NCBI RefSeq assembly: GCF_012221945.1 | Contig: NZ_CP032549.1 | Coordinates: forward strand, 2,480,001-2,544,000 | Length of the DNA stretch: 64,000 nucleotides | Direction of reading: 5' to 3' | Source of the DNA: Glutamicibacter mishrai | GTDB taxonomy: Bacteria; Actinomycetota; Actinomycetes; Actinomycetales; Micrococcaceae | In this document: piece by piece, positions 38,596-48,589 of the stretch | Layout: every line of letters starts with the position of its first letter | Numbering within the stretch: position 1 is the first letter of the stretch | Made by a program: the position numbers and the translations under genes | The notes under the pieces: generated by a model | Seen by the model: only the letters and a program-made list of their open reading frames with translations | Database searches by the model: none | Told to the model about the DNA's origin: nothing

Positions 38596-39648
38596 CTACG
38601 TTGCGTTTACGAGGTATTTTGTGGCGGCCAACGCAGCTTTACGCCCAGCCCTAGTGGCCCCCAGCGTGGAAGCCGACGCTCCGTAGCCAACAAAAAAGAT
38701 CCCGGGCATCGTGGTGCTCACCCCGTCTTCGGCCATCACGATGCCACCGGCTGCGGTATGCAGTTTCAGCTCACGTAAATGACGGTGAGCATGACGGAAT
38801 CCGGTAGCCCAGAGGATCGCGTCGATGTGCTCCCGCGAACCATCGGTGAAAACCACGGCATCAGATTCCAGCCGGGCGATCTTCCCACGCGAAACCAGCG
38901 CCCCGGAAGCGATCCCCGCCCGCATCTTCTCATTCAGCAATAGCCCCGTGGTGCCCACTACCGACTTGGGCGGCAACCCGGCGCGGGTGCGCTCGTTGAC
39001 CGCCCGCTCCACCTCCAGGCCCCACTCCGCACCGGTGAACTCCCGCCAATCCGGCGCTCGCCGGGTGGACCACAGGGTGTCGATGCCGGCCTCGCGCAAT
39101 TGCACGATGAATTGCGTGGCACTGGCCCCGGCCCCGACCACCAGCACCCGCTTCCCGTCAAACTGTGCGGGGGAGATGAACCCGTTGGTATGCACCTGCA
39201 GGCCGTCAAAATGCCCGGGGTACACCGGCCAGAACGGGTTGGTCCAGGTGCCGGTGGCGTTGATAACGGTGCGCGCGGTGTAGAGCTGATCGGCGTGCAC
39301 TTCGAAGTGGCCATCCACCCGCTGCACCGAGGTGACCGTGGCCGAGTGCCGCACCGGCAGGTCGTACCGCCGTTCGTACTCGCCGTAGTACTCCTTAACC
39401 ACGGCAGATGCGGGACGGGAGGAATCCTGATCGCGCAGCGGAAAATCCGGCAACGGGTGGATATGGTGGGTGGCGCCCAAGGTCAGCGAGTCCCAGCGGT
39501 TCTGCCACGCGCCTCCGGGCTCGGGGTTCGCGTCGAGCACCAGGAAGTCCACGCCGCGCTTGGCCAGATGGTAGGCAGCGGACAGGCCAGCCTGCCCCGC
39601 GCCGATCACAATTGTCGAGTACACATACAAGGTAACCGGGGACACCAC
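38596..39648 (-). CDS. FAD-dependent NAD(P)H monooxygenase-like oxidoreductase
   Basis: A 350-residue flavoprotein of the flavin-containing monooxygenase type. FAD motif VIGAGQAGLSAAYHLAKRG is near the N-terminus, and a second dinucleotide motif VLVVGAGASATQ lies near residue 167. WATGFRHAHRHLR precedes the end, and GYGASASTLGATRAGRKA at the C-terminus fits the same family. Substrate is unknown. The exact start is uncertain: GTG at 39648 or a later GTG at 39624 (VYSTIVIGAG). It is divergent from the ZTP-controlled folD gene. Confidence 0.85.
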   Translation of the reverse strand: MVSPVTLYVYSTIVIGAGQAGLSAAYHLAKRGVDFLVLDANPEPGGAWQNRWDSLTLGATHHIHPLPDFPLRDQDSSRPASAVVKEYYGEYERRYDLPVRHSATVTSVQRVDGHFEVHADQLYTARTVINATGTWTNPFWPVYPGHFDGLQVHTNGFISPAQFDGKRVLVVGAGASATQFIVQLREAGIDTLWSTRRAPDWREFTGAEWGLEVERAVNERTRAGLPPKSVVGTTGLLLNEKMRAGIASGALVSRGKIARLESDAVVFTDGSREHIDAILWATGFRHAHRHLRELKLHTAAGGIVMAEDGVSTTMPGIFFVGYGASASTLGATRAGRKAALAATKYLVNAT

Positions 39649-39683
39649 ACTCTCATTCCCGCACCAATTTTCGCTACACTGGA

Positions 39684-39757
39684 ACGCGTGACTGGCGTTA
39701 GGTGGGTAACCACCAGGGAGCTAATCGTGCGAGCCGCGCGCCTGGGTTTGCACACCA
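39684..39757 (+). promoter_or_regulatory. ZTP (pfl) riboswitch upstream of folD
   Basis: The leader contains the conserved pfl/ZTP elements: GCGTGACTGGCG at 39686-39697, then GGTGGGTAACCACCAGGGAGC at 39701-39721 and CCGCGCGCCTGGG near 39734-39746. These form the two conserved subdomains that pseudoknot around ZTP/ZMP, a signal of 10-formyl-THF shortage. The gene that follows is folD, the classic target. It should switch folD on when ZTP accumulates. Confidence 0.93.
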
Positions 39758-39794
39758 CCCGCCTTGGGAACAGGGCACCTACGGAAGGAACAGC

Positions 39795-40655
39795 GTGAGC
39801 GCACGCATTCTCGACGGCAAGGCCACCGCGGCCACCATCAAGCAGGAACTGGCCGAACGCGTTGCCAAGCTCAAGGCTGCCGGGCACACCACTGGACTGG
39901 GCACCATCCTGGTCGGCAATGACCCGGGCTCCGCCTGGTACGTCGGCGGCAAGCACAAGGACTGCGCCGAGGTGGGCATCGAATCCATCCGCGTGGACCT
40001 GCCCGAGGAAACCACCCAGGACGAGCTGCTGGCCAAGGTCAAGGAGCTGAACGAGAACCCTGACTGCACCGGCTACATTGTCCAGCTGCCGCTGCCCAAG
40101 CACATCGACCAGGACGTGATCCTGGAAGCCATGGACCCGGCCAAGGACGCCGACGGCCTGCACCCGATGAACCTCGGCCGCCTGGTTGCCAACGTCAACC
40201 GCCCGATGACCTCGCCGCTGCCATGCACCCCGCTGGGCTGCGTGGACCTGCTGGCCCGCCACGACATCGACCTGAACGGCAAGCACGTGCTGGTAGTCGG
40301 CCGCGGCGTGACCATCGGCCGCCCGGTCGGCCTGCTGCTGACCCGCCGCAGCATCAACGCCACCGTGACCCTGGCGCACACCGGCACCACCAACCTGGAC
40401 GAGCTGCTGGAGCAGGCCGATGTGGTCATCGCCGCCGCCGGTTCGGCCCACATGATCAAGACCGCCAAGCCCGGAGCGATCCTGCTGGACGTGGGCGTCT
40501 CCCGCGTGGACGGCAAGGTCACCGGAGATATCGATCCAGCGCTGTACGAGACCGCCAGCTGGGTTTCGCCCAACCCGGGCGGCGTGGGCCCGATGACCCG
40601 CGCAATGCTGCTGAACAACGTGGTCGAAGCCGCGGAGCGCAACGCCGCGAAGTAG
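39795..40655 (+). CDS. folD: Bifunctional methylene-THF dehydrogenase/methenyl-THF cyclohydrolase
   Basis: A 286-residue cytosolic enzyme that interconverts 5,10-methylene-, methenyl- and 10-formyl-THF. Signature regions seen are [14 protein letters not shown] (carrying the Tyr-x4-Lys pair), [29 protein letters not shown] and [13 protein letters not shown]. Start is GTG at 39795 with GAAGGA upstream; the frame upstream is riboswitch sequence, not protein. Expression is predicted to be controlled by the ZTP riboswitch just before it. Confidence 0.97.
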   Translation: MSARILDGKATAATIKQELAERVAKLKAAGHTTGLGTILVGNDPGSAWYVGGKHKDCAEVGIESIRVDLPEETTQDELLAKVKELNENPDCTGYIVQLPLPKHIDQDVILEAMDPAKDADGLHPMNLGRLVANVNRPMTSPLPCTPLGCVDLLARHDIDLNGKHVLVVGRGVTIGRPVGLLLTRRSINATVTLAHTGTTNLDELLEQADVVIAAAGSAHMIKTAKPGAILLDVGVSRVDGKVTGDIDPALYETASWVSPNPGGVGPMTRAMLLNNVVEAAERNAAK

Positions 40656-40662
40656 ACGCGAG

Positions 40663-40696
40663 AAAACCGGCAGCCCATATGGGCTGCCGGTTTTTG
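40663..40696 (+). terminator. Terminator of folD
   Basis: A 14-base inverted repeat (AAAACCGGCAGCCC with GGGCTGCCGGTTTT) around ATAT, ending in five T residues, follows the folD stop. A textbook intrinsic terminator. Confidence 0.92.
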
Positions 40697-40875
40697 ATCC
40701 CTGCGGCATCTTGCGCAAGGGCACTCGGTGATATCGCTGGAATACTCCCGGGGAGCATACGGCCACTCCCGCCGGCCGATGCCGCAGGCCCGCTGCCGGC
40801 GCTGATCGACCACTGCACCTGCGCAATGGCTGAATCCTGGTAGACGCGGCGCCGCGCCGCGCGGATAATGGCCAC

Positions 40876-41232
40876 ATGATTGGCACATGGCAGGCCATGG
40901 TCATCGACTGCGAGGACCCCGATGCACTGGCCGGATTCTATGAACAGCTCCTCGGAATGGTGCGCATCGACAACGAGCCCGACTGGGTCTCCATTGGCGA
41001 TGCCCCGGATCATCCTGCGCTCGCCTTCCAGGCGGTCAGCCCCTATGTGGCGCCGCAATGGCCGGGGCATGTGCACCCACAGCAGGCGCATATCGACGTG
41101 AAGGTCGCCGACCTGGACCTGGCAGAAGAGCAGGTGCTGCACCTGGGCGCCCGCGCCACCGGCGAAGGCACCAAGACCTTCAGGGTGTACCTGGATCCGC
41201 AGGACCACCCGTTCTGCCTGGTGAGCTGGTAG
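40876..41232 (+). CDS. VOC (glyoxalase-like) family protein
   Basis: A 118-residue single-domain protein of the vicinal oxygen chelate fold: AMVIDCEDPDALAGFYEQLLGM at the N-terminus, HPQQAHIDVKVADLDLAEEQV in the middle and DPQDHPFCLVSW at the end, which is typical of the small actinobacterial glyoxalase/bleomycin-resistance-like group. ATG start. Its 3' end overlaps the convergent response regulator gene by about 50 bases. Substrate unknown. Confidence 0.85.
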   Translation: MIGTWQAMVIDCEDPDALAGFYEQLLGMVRIDNEPDWVSIGDAPDHPALAFQAVSPYVAPQWPGHVHPQQAHIDVKVADLDLAEEQVLHLGARATGEGTKTFRVYLDPQDHPFCLVSW

Positions 41233-41836
41233 CCCCGTAGGCGATCCTCGCCGCCTGCAGCCTGGTTGACACCCCGAGCTTGGCCAGCACCTGGGAGACA
41301 TGCGTCTTCACGGTGCTCTGCCCGATGCCCAGACGCTGCGCCAGCTGCGGGTTGCTCAGCCCCTCGCCAATGCCTTGCAGCACCTCTTGTTCCCGGCCGG
41401 TCAGCTCCGGCAGCGCAGCGGCCTCGGGCACCGCCAGCGCGCGGGCCAGGATCCGGTCGGTCACCTGCGGATCCAGCACCGATTCGCCGCGCGCGGCGGC
41501 CTGCACGCCCAGGATGATCGCCTGCGGCTCGGCACTCTTGAGCAAGAACCCGTGCGCGCCGGCCTGCAACGCGCCGAACAGGTATTCGTCATCATCGAAG
41601 GTCGTGAGCACCACGACCCGGTACTTCTCGTGCAGCGCCTTGGTGGCCTCGATGCCATCGAGCACCGGCATGCGCAGGTCCATCAGGATCACGTCGGGGG
41701 ACAGGGCCCGGGCCATGGAAATGGCCGAGCGCCCGTCCGCCGCCTCGCCGACGACCTCCAGGTCATCGGCCGCCTGCAGCACCAGCCGGATGCCCATGCG
41801 GACGGTGGCATGGTCATCGACGATCAGCACTTTCAT
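41180..41836 (-). CDS. NarL/LuxR-type response regulator
   Basis: A 218-residue two-component regulator. Receiver domain (1-120): LIVDDHATVRMG acidic pair, phosphorylated Asp in VILMDLRMPV, Thr in VVVLTTFDDD and Lys in HGFLLKSAEP. C-terminal LuxR helix-turn-helix (145-205): LTGREQEVLQGIGEGLSNPQ, STVKTHVSQVLAKLGVSTR. It overlaps the histidine kinase gene by 4 bases (ATGA), so the two form a cognate pair. The downstream target could be the adjacent GAP-family gene, by context. Confidence 0.95.
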   Translation of the reverse strand: MKVLIVDDHATVRMGIRLVLQAADDLEVVGEAADGRSAISMARALSPDVILMDLRMPVLDGIEATKALHEKYRVVVLTTFDDDEYLFGALQAGAHGFLLKSAEPQAIILGVQAAARGESVLDPQVTDRILARALAVPEAAALPELTGREQEVLQGIGEGLSNPQLAQRLGIGQSTVKTHVSQVLAKLGVSTRLQAARIAYGATSSPGRTGGPADPGTP

Positions 41837-42996
41837 TCTTCCTCCGCGGTCTCGGGTGATTCAGGGAATTCGACGTGCACCGCGAAATCCTTGCCGTTGC
41901 GCACCTCGACGTGCCCGCCCAGCGCGGCGACACGGGTCTTGATGTTCTCCAGCCCGGTCCCGGCACCCGGGGACGAGGCGGCATCCTGCCCCAGCGGGTT
42001 GCGCGCGGTGATGGACAGATTCCGGTCCTGGATGACGCTCAGTTCCAAATCGGTGCCCGGGGCATGCTTGGCATGGTTGACCAGCAGCTCGGCGACCGTG
42101 CGGTGCGCAGCGGTATGCACCGCCGGCGAGAAGCGCCGCGGATCCGCCACCCGGTACTCCCAGCGCACCGGGCTGCCGAACCCTGCGACCAGCTCGGGCA
42201 GGTCCTCGATCCGCGCCTGCAGCGCCGGCCCGCCGGAATGCAGCATCCGCACCATGCCGGCCATGTCCTCCAGCCCGGACACCGACTCGTCGCGGATGCT
42301 CTGCAGCGGGGCGCGCACCGTTTCCGGCGCCGAGGGCAGCAACGCGCCGGACAGCAGGGCGATCGACGAGAACCTGGCCGACAGCACATCATGCATCTCC
42401 CTGGCCAACGCGGTGCGCTCTTGGACCCGCGAGAACTCGTGTTCCGCGACCAGCTGGTCCTCGCGGGCCGCCGCCGCGGACTGCACCGCCTGCACCCGCT
42501 GAGCCTCCGCGGTGGCCAGGTCCTTGGCGTTGCGCACATTCTGCGCCCAGAGCATCGGGGTGAACAGGATGAAGCCGGCCATGAACAGGCTCAGCACCAG
42601 CTGTTGCGGATCACCGCTGCCCAGCCAGGCGGCGATGCCCAGCACGATGGCGACCAGGCACAGCAGCGCGAAGGTCACCGTCCGGAGCCTCGATGAGCCG
42701 AGCAGGAACAGGCCGAAGACGCACTCGAAGAGCAGGAAATACCCGCCGATGCTGCCCACCGCCAGCAGGCCTGCACCGCACAGCAGCATGATCAGCGTGC
42801 TGGCGAGCAGGAACCGGCGGCGCACCAGCACGGCGGCCAGGCCGAGCAGCAGCAGCACAATCCACTCGTAGCCGCCGATCGCGACCCACGGGGGATTGGA
42901 CAACCCGGACAGGTGCAGGATCACGGTCAGCACCAGATAGGTGCCGACGACCTCGGGCTCCTTGTCGCCGCTGCCCATCCGCCGAATGAAGTTCAT
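41833..42996 (-). CDS. NarL-type sensor histidine kinase
   Basis: A 387-residue membrane kinase. Four to five hydrophobic segments occupy residues 20-170. The HisKA_3-type box follows, with the phosphorylated His in LAREMHDVLSARFSSIALLSG near 230. The ATPase domain includes LLVNHAKHAPGTDLELS and a glycine-rich GAGTGLENIKTRVAALGG near the C-terminus. The start at MNFIRRMGS (42996) has GGAAGC upstream; the open frame extends to 43233 across the divergent promoter region and is not needed. Pairs with the response regulator that overlaps its 3' end. Confidence 0.92.
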   Translation of the reverse strand: MNFIRRMGSGDKEPEVVGTYLVLTVILHLSGLSNPPWVAIGGYEWIVLLLLGLAAVLVRRRFLLASTLIMLLCGAGLLAVGSIGGYFLLFECVFGLFLLGSSRLRTVTFALLCLVAIVLGIAAWLGSGDPQQLVLSLFMAGFILFTPMLWAQNVRNAKDLATAEAQRVQAVQSAAAAREDQLVAEHEFSRVQERTALAREMHDVLSARFSSIALLSGALLPSAPETVRAPLQSIRDESVSGLEDMAGMVRMLHSGGPALQARIEDLPELVAGFGSPVRWEYRVADPRRFSPAVHTAAHRTVAELLVNHAKHAPGTDLELSVIQDRNLSITARNPLGQDAASSPGAGTGLENIKTRVAALGGHVEVRNGKDFAVHVEFPESPETAEEE

Positions 42997-43105
42997 GCTT
43001 CCAGCATCCCCGACGCCCTGCCCGCCGGGTATCCCCCTTAAGGAGGAGAAAGTGCAGACCACTGGCCGATACCGCATTGCGGCAAGGCACGGAAGAGTGG
43101 AAACC

Positions 43106-43903
43106 ATGGATATCATCACGAGCAATCCCGAACTTTCCCTGGTCATCCTGGCGCTAATCGACTCGACCAGCATCGGCACCCTGGTCATCCCGCTGTGGCT
43201 GCTGCTGCGCGGACGCCGCGAGGCCATCGGCAAGGTGCTGGCCTACCTCATGGTCATCGCTGGCTTCTACTGGGTCATCGGGGTGCTGCTGCGCAGCGGG
43301 CTGCTGCTCATCGACCCGAGCATCTTCGAGCACCGGTTCTTCCGGCTGGCGGGCATGGCGATTGGCGCGCTGATGATCATCTGGGCGCTGTCCTACCGCA
43401 CCGACGCGCAGAAGGCGGCCAGCGCGCGGAAGAAAGCCGCCGCGCATAGCGGCGGGGTGCATAGCCGCGGGGGATCCGCAGCCCACGCCCCAGAAGCAAC
43501 GGAGGCCACCGATCAGGTGCCGAAGCGGCTGCGCGGACGCCTGGGCACCGCACTGGATACGCGCACCGGGCTGGTGGCGCTGGCGCTGGTCGCTGGACTG
43601 CTGGAACTGCCCACCATGCTTCCCTACCTGGCGGCCGTCGGGGTGATGCAGGGCGCCGGCTGGGGCACCAGCGTGCAGCTGCTCGCGCTCATCGGCTACT
43701 GCCTGGTGATGATCGTGCCCGCCCTGGCGCTGGTGGGCGCGCGTGCGCTGGCCGGGCCGCGCATCGAAGCCTGGATGCAGAAGCTGGGGGCTAAGGCCGC
43801 GGTCTACGCGCAGGAAACCCTCGGCTGGGTGGTGGGCATCGCCGGCTACCTGCTGATTCGCGCGAGCCTTTCCGGGCAGGACCTGCACAGCCTGTTCGGC
43901 TAG
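43106..43903 (+). CDS. GAP family membrane protein
   Basis: A 265-residue integral membrane protein with about six hydrophobic helices in two blocks of three, separated by a charged Ala/His-rich loop (about 95-150). LALIDSTSIGTLVIPLWLLL and LLELPTMLPYLAAVGV are the repeated motifs of the GAP (sulfolipid-addressing Sap) transporter-like family. Start is ambiguous. ATG at 43106 gives a typical N-terminus, but a GTG at 43052 has an ideal AGGAGG 5 bases upstream and would add 18 residues. It is divergent from the histidine kinase gene. Function in this organism is unknown. Confidence 0.8.
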   Translation: MDIITSNPELSLVILALIDSTSIGTLVIPLWLLLRGRREAIGKVLAYLMVIAGFYWVIGVLLRSGLLLIDPSIFEHRFFRLAGMAIGALMIIWALSYRTDAQKAASARKKAAAHSGGVHSRGGSAAHAPEATEATDQVPKRLRGRLGTALDTRTGLVALALVAGLLELPTMLPYLAAVGVMQGAGWGTSVQLLALIGYCLVMIVPALALVGARALAGPRIEAWMQKLGAKAAVYAQETLGWVVGIAGYLLIRASLSGQDLHSLFG

Positions 43904-43972
43904 CCACGCTGTGGGCGAAAGGGCAGGGTTCAAATTGGCTTGAAGCGGGGTGATGGTGCGAGAATTGGAGGC

Positions 43973-44470
43973 ATGGAACCTCTAGGCAGCAGCGCGAAGC
44001 AGGACAAGAAAGTCACCCTCAACGCATCAACTCTGGCAATGGCCGTCATGGTCATCGTCCTTCTGGTGGCAGTGGTCTTCGCCGCCAACTCCAATGAGAT
44101 CGTCGGCTGGTTTGTCGTGGTCATCTCCGCCGGTTGGCTGCTGCTGGCCGCATTCATGATGTTCGGCCTCAAGCGCGGCGCGGACAAGCTCAACAGCTCG
44201 CTGCGCGAAGCGACCGCGGCGGCCACCCCGCGCGCCCAGTCCGGCTCGGTGATCATCGACGAATCCAGCAGCCAGCGCGACATGAAGCTGGACCACTCGT
44301 TCAAGATCGTCCAGGTCCAAGCCCGGGTGATCGCCGAGCAGCGCGAGGCGAAGGGCGAGGACTACGAGGGCATGATCGACCGGGCGCTGGAGACGATCCA
44401 GATGACCGCGGCGAATGCCCGGGACATGATCAAGCCGGCCAAGCCGATGGACGGCGAAATCATCGACTAA
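43973..44470 (+). CDS. Hypothetical membrane protein with cytoplasmic tail
   Basis: A 165-residue protein with two transmembrane helices (about 20-42 and 48-68) followed by a charged helical tail of about 95 residues. The tail includes DHSFKIVQVQARVIAEQREA and ends with KPMDGEIID. The start MEPLGSS (43973) has TTGGAGG immediately upstream. No family recognised; similar two-helix proteins are common in Arthrobacter-type genomes. Followed by a strong terminator. Confidence 0.75.
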   Translation: MEPLGSSAKQDKKVTLNASTLAMAVMVIVLLVAVVFAANSNEIVGWFVVVISAGWLLLAAFMMFGLKRGADKLNSSLREATAAATPRAQSGSVIIDESSSQRDMKLDHSFKIVQVQARVIAEQREAKGEDYEGMIDRALETIQMTAANARDMIKPAKPMDGEIID

Positions 44471-44477
44471 CCGATCC

Positions 44478-44504
44478 GGGCAACGCGCAAGCGTTGCCCT
44501 TTTT
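44478..44504 (+). terminator. Intrinsic terminator
   Basis: A perfect 9-base stem (GGGCAACGC with GCGTTGCCC) and GCAA loop, followed by a T-run (TTTTT), lie directly after the preceding gene. Confidence 0.92.
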
Positions 44505-44569
44505 CGTTGCGCGTATTCCGGCGCAGGCCAGATCAGCGCGTAATAGGGCACATAGTTTTGTAAGGTGGA

Positions 44570-45412
44570 ATGGTGATACCTACCAGTGTGGAAATTCTCA
44601 GCAAAGACGCCGGCGCGCTGCGCGTCGCGTCGGTCAACGTCAACGGCATTCGCGCCGCCTACAAGCGCAATATGGCCGACTGGATTGCCGCCCGCGACGT
44701 GGACATCCTGTGCCTGCAGGAAGTGCGCGCACCGGACAAGATCCTGCGCGAGCTGATCGGCGAGGGTTGGCATATTCTGCACGCCGAAGCCAAGGACAAG
44801 GGCCGCGCCGGGGTCGCAGTGCTCTCGCGCACCGAGCCGGTCGCCGTGCGCGAGCACATCGGCGAGGACTACTTCGCCGAATCCGGCCGCTGGGTGGAGG
44901 CCGACTTCGAGGTCAACGGCGAGATCTTCACCGTGGTCTCCGCCTACGTCCACTCCGGCGAGCTGGGCACGCAGAAGCAGGAGGACAAGTACCGCTTCCT
45001 GCAGCGCATGAACGTGCGCCTGGTGGAGCTGAAGAACGAGAAGGACCACGTTTTGGTGGTGGGCGATCTGAACGTCGTGCACACGCAGAAGGACATCAAG
45101 AACTGGAAGCCGAACCACAATAAGCGCGCCGGCGTGATGGACGAGGAAATCGCCTACTTCGATGGCTTCTTCGGCCCGGAAATCGGCTACAAGGATGTGG
45201 CGCGCGAACTGGCCGGCGACGTGCAGGGACCGTACACCTGGTGGTCCTTCCGCGGCCAGGCCTTCGACAACGACGCCGGTTGGCGCATCGACTACCACAT
45301 GGCCACCCCGGCGCTGGCCGGCAAGGCCATCAAGTCCCACGTGGACCGCGCCTCGGCCTACGATTTGCGCTTCTCCGACCATGCACCGCTGGTCGTCGAC
45401 TACCAGTTCTAA
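44570..45412 (+). CDS. xthA: Exodeoxyribonuclease III
   Basis: A 280-residue AP endonuclease/3'-5' exonuclease of the Exo III family, acting in base excision repair. Visible active-site motifs are ASVNVNGIRAAYKR, LCLQEVRAP (metal-binding Glu), GDLNVVHTQKDIKN (Asp/Asn), WRIDYHMATPAL and the FSDHAPLVVDY ending with the catalytic Asp-His. GTG/ATG start region at 44570; only the first residues are uncertain. The trpS gene follows after 9 bases, suggesting cotranscription. Confidence 0.95.
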   Translation: MVIPTSVEILSKDAGALRVASVNVNGIRAAYKRNMADWIAARDVDILCLQEVRAPDKILRELIGEGWHILHAEAKDKGRAGVAVLSRTEPVAVREHIGEDYFAESGRWVEADFEVNGEIFTVVSAYVHSGELGTQKQEDKYRFLQRMNVRLVELKNEKDHVLVVGDLNVVHTQKDIKNWKPNHNKRAGVMDEEIAYFDGFFGPEIGYKDVARELAGDVQGPYTWWSFRGQAFDNDAGWRIDYHMATPALAGKAIKSHVDRASAYDLRFSDHAPLVVDYQF

Positions 45413-46432
<1,020 letters not shown>

Positions 46433-46440
46433 CTGAAACA

Positions 46441-46953
46441 ATGGTCTTCGAGTACACCCTGGGCGTAGTGATCCCGGTGCCGCAGCCGCACCGGGAGACG
46501 CTGCGCGCGTGGCGCGAGGAATACGGGGGAGAGGCCACCGCGCCAATCGCCCCGCATATCACCCTGGTATCCGGGTCCTACCTGAATTCCTGGGAGAAGG
46601 CGGCCGCGCAGGTGCGCCGGGTGGCCGCCGCGGTAAAGCCCTTCGACATCGAGCTGGGTGCGGCGCAGACCTTCCGGCCGGCCAGCGACGTCGTGTTCCT
46701 TCCGCTGGATGCCGGCGCGGACGAGTGCTGGGCGCTGCACCGGGCGCTGCTGGGCGACGCGCTGAGGCACGAATCGGCCTTCGCCTACCATCCGCACCTG
46801 ACCATCGCGCAGAACGTGCCGGCGGAGCAATTGGACGCCGCGCAGGCAGCACTGGCCGGGACGCGGCTGTCCTTCACCGCCGATCGCATCCAGCTGTTCG
46901 ATACCCGTGGCGGGGAGTGGAACTTCAGCGAGGACATCGAACTCGGTTCCTAG
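46441..46953 (+). CDS. 2'-5' RNA ligase (LigT/2H) family protein
   Basis: A 170-residue 2H phosphoesterase-like protein with both His-x-Thr motifs: HITLVSG near residue 40 and HLTIAQNV near 120. Such proteins act on 2',5' or cyclic phosphate bonds of RNA or nucleotides; the substrate here is unknown. ATG start at 46441, 8 bases after trpS. Ends shortly before a bidirectional terminator. Confidence 0.85.
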   Translation: MVFEYTLGVVIPVPQPHRETLRAWREEYGGEATAPIAPHITLVSGSYLNSWEKAAAQVRRVAAAVKPFDIELGAAQTFRPASDVVFLPLDAGADECWALHRALLGDALRHESAFAYHPHLTIAQNVPAEQLDAAQAALAGTRLSFTADRIQLFDTRGGEWNFSEDIELGS

Positions 46954-46968
46954 CGGATCCCGTGCATG

Positions 46969-47002
46969 AAAAAACGCCAGCCATGCGGCTGGCGTTTTTC
47001 GT
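46969..47002. terminator. Bidirectional terminator between LigT-like and catalase genes
   Basis: A 12-base stem (AAAACGCCAGCC with GGCTGGCGTTTT) around an ATGC loop is flanked by A-run and T-run on either side, fitting two convergent genes. Confidence 0.93.
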
Positions 47003-47007
47003 GCGCG

Positions 47008-48462
47008 CTATTTGGCGCGCACGTTCGCTTCGATCTTCGCTCCGGTGTCCGCATCGATGTTCTTCCAGTACTGGATCGCGTTGGACAGCACCGGTTCGAT
47101 GACCCCGTCCAGCGCCCCGGTGACGGTTTCGACCAGCTCTGCGCGCTGGGCATCGTCCATCACCTCGCGGACCAGGATGCCGGGCTGGACGAAGTCCCCG
47201 TCGTCCTTGCGCAGCGTGTAGGCCTCGCGGACCAGCTCGCCGTCGGACTCGAAGGAATTCTCCGCCGGCCCGGTTTCATCGCTCCACGAGTCACCGAAGG
47301 AGTTCGGCGCGTAGACGCTGCGATCGCCGGTGTGCTCGTAGGTCATGTTGCCCTCGAAGTTGTACGAGTGCACCGGGCACTTGGGCTTGTTCACCGGCAG
47401 CTGCTGGAAGTTGGTGCCGATGCGGTAGCGCTGGGCGTCCGCATAGGCGAAATTGCGGCCCAGCAGCATCTTGTCCGGGCTCATCCCCATGCCCGGAACC
47501 ATGTTCCCCGGCGAGAATGCCGCCTGCTCGATCTGCGCGAAGAAGTTCTCCGGGTTCCTATTCAGCGTCAGGGTGCCGACCTTGATGCGCGGATAGTCCT
47601 TCTTGGACCAGACCTTGGTCAGGTCGAAGGGGTTGAAGCGGTAGGTCTTCGCTTCCTCGTAGGGCATGACCTGCACGTACAGGTCCCACTGCGGGAAGTT
47701 GCCGGCCTTGATCGCCTCGAACAAATCGCGGCGGTGGAAGTCGGCGTCGGCCCCGGCCAGCTCCTCGGCCTGCGCGCCGCGCATGGTCTCGAACTTCTCG
47801 GACTGCTTGTTCAAGAAGTGGTACTTCACCCAGAATTTCTCGCCGGCCGCGTTGACCCACATGTAGGTGTGCGAGCCGTAGCCATTCATCTCCCGCCAGG
47901 TCTTGGGCAGGCCGCGCTGGCCCATGATGTAGGTGACCTGGTGGGCGGATTCGGGGTTCTGCGTCCAGAAGTCCCACTGCATGGTGCCGTCGCGCAGCCC
48001 GGAATCGGGCAGCCGCTTCTGCGAGCGGATGAAGTGCGGGAACTTCATCGGGTCGCGCACGAAGAACACCGGGGTGTTGTTGCCGACCAGGTCGAAATTG
48101 CCTTCGGTGGTGTAGAACTTCAGCGCGAAGCCGCGCACATCGCGCCAGGTGTCGGGGGAGCCGAGCTCGCCGGCGACGGTGGAGAAGCGCAGCAGCGTTT
48201 CGGTTTTCACCCCGGGCTGGAACAGGGCGGCCTTGGTGTATGCCGAGACGTCCTCGGTGGTTTCGAACTCGCCGAAGGCTCCGGCGCCCTTGGCATGGGG
48301 CCGACGTTCGGGAACGTTCATACGGTTGAAATGCTGCAGGGTCTCAATCAGGTGGTGATCGTGTAAAACGATGGGACCGTTGGCACCCACGGTGAGCGAG
48401 TTGCGGTCGCTTGCCGCAGGAATTCCCGCTTGAGTAGTTGAATCTGGTTGATTACTGACCAT
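47008..48462 (-). CDS. katA: Monofunctional haem catalase
   Basis: A 484-residue clade-3-size catalase that breaks down hydrogen peroxide. The distal His lies in [19 protein letters not shown], which follows [12 protein letters not shown]. The distal Asn is in [19 protein letters not shown]. The proximal haem-ligand region with Tyr is in [14 protein letters not shown]. The C-terminus is short, without the extra domain of large catalases. Start ATG at 48462. It stands alone between a terminator and the sdh operon end. Confidence 0.96.
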   Translation of the reverse strand: MVSNQPDSTTQAGIPAASDRNSLTVGANGPIVLHDHHLIETLQHFNRMNVPERRPHAKGAGAFGEFETTEDVSAYTKAALFQPGVKTETLLRFSTVAGELGSPDTWRDVRGFALKFYTTEGNFDLVGNNTPVFFVRDPMKFPHFIRSQKRLPDSGLRDGTMQWDFWTQNPESAHQVTYIMGQRGLPKTWREMNGYGSHTYMWVNAAGEKFWVKYHFLNKQSEKFETMRGAQAEELAGADADFHRRDLFEAIKAGNFPQWDLYVQVMPYEEAKTYRFNPFDLTKVWSKKDYPRIKVGTLTLNRNPENFFAQIEQAAFSPGNMVPGMGMSPDKMLLGRNFAYADAQRYRIGTNFQQLPVNKPKCPVHSYNFEGNMTYEHTGDRSVYAPNSFGDSWSDETGPAENSFESDGELVREAYTLRKDDGDFVQPGILVREVMDDAQRAELVETVTGALDGVIEPVLSNAIQYWKNIDADTGAKIEANVRAK

Positions 48463-48540
48463 TAGTACTCCTTAGCTCACAGGACAAGGGCTGGCAGTAC
48501 TCATCGTGCCACGAGTGGCGAAAGAACTAAAGGCGTGCAA

Positions 48541-48579
48541 AAAGCCCGGACCAAACTCACAGGATTGGTCCGGGCTTGT
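48541..48579 (-). terminator. Terminator of the sdh operon
   Basis: A 12-base inverted repeat (AAGCCCGGACCA with TGGTCCGGGCTT, 48542-48553 and 48566-48577) followed on the reverse strand by TTTTTG lies right after the sdhB stop. Confidence 0.9.
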
Positions 48580-48589
48580 GCTCGCGTAC

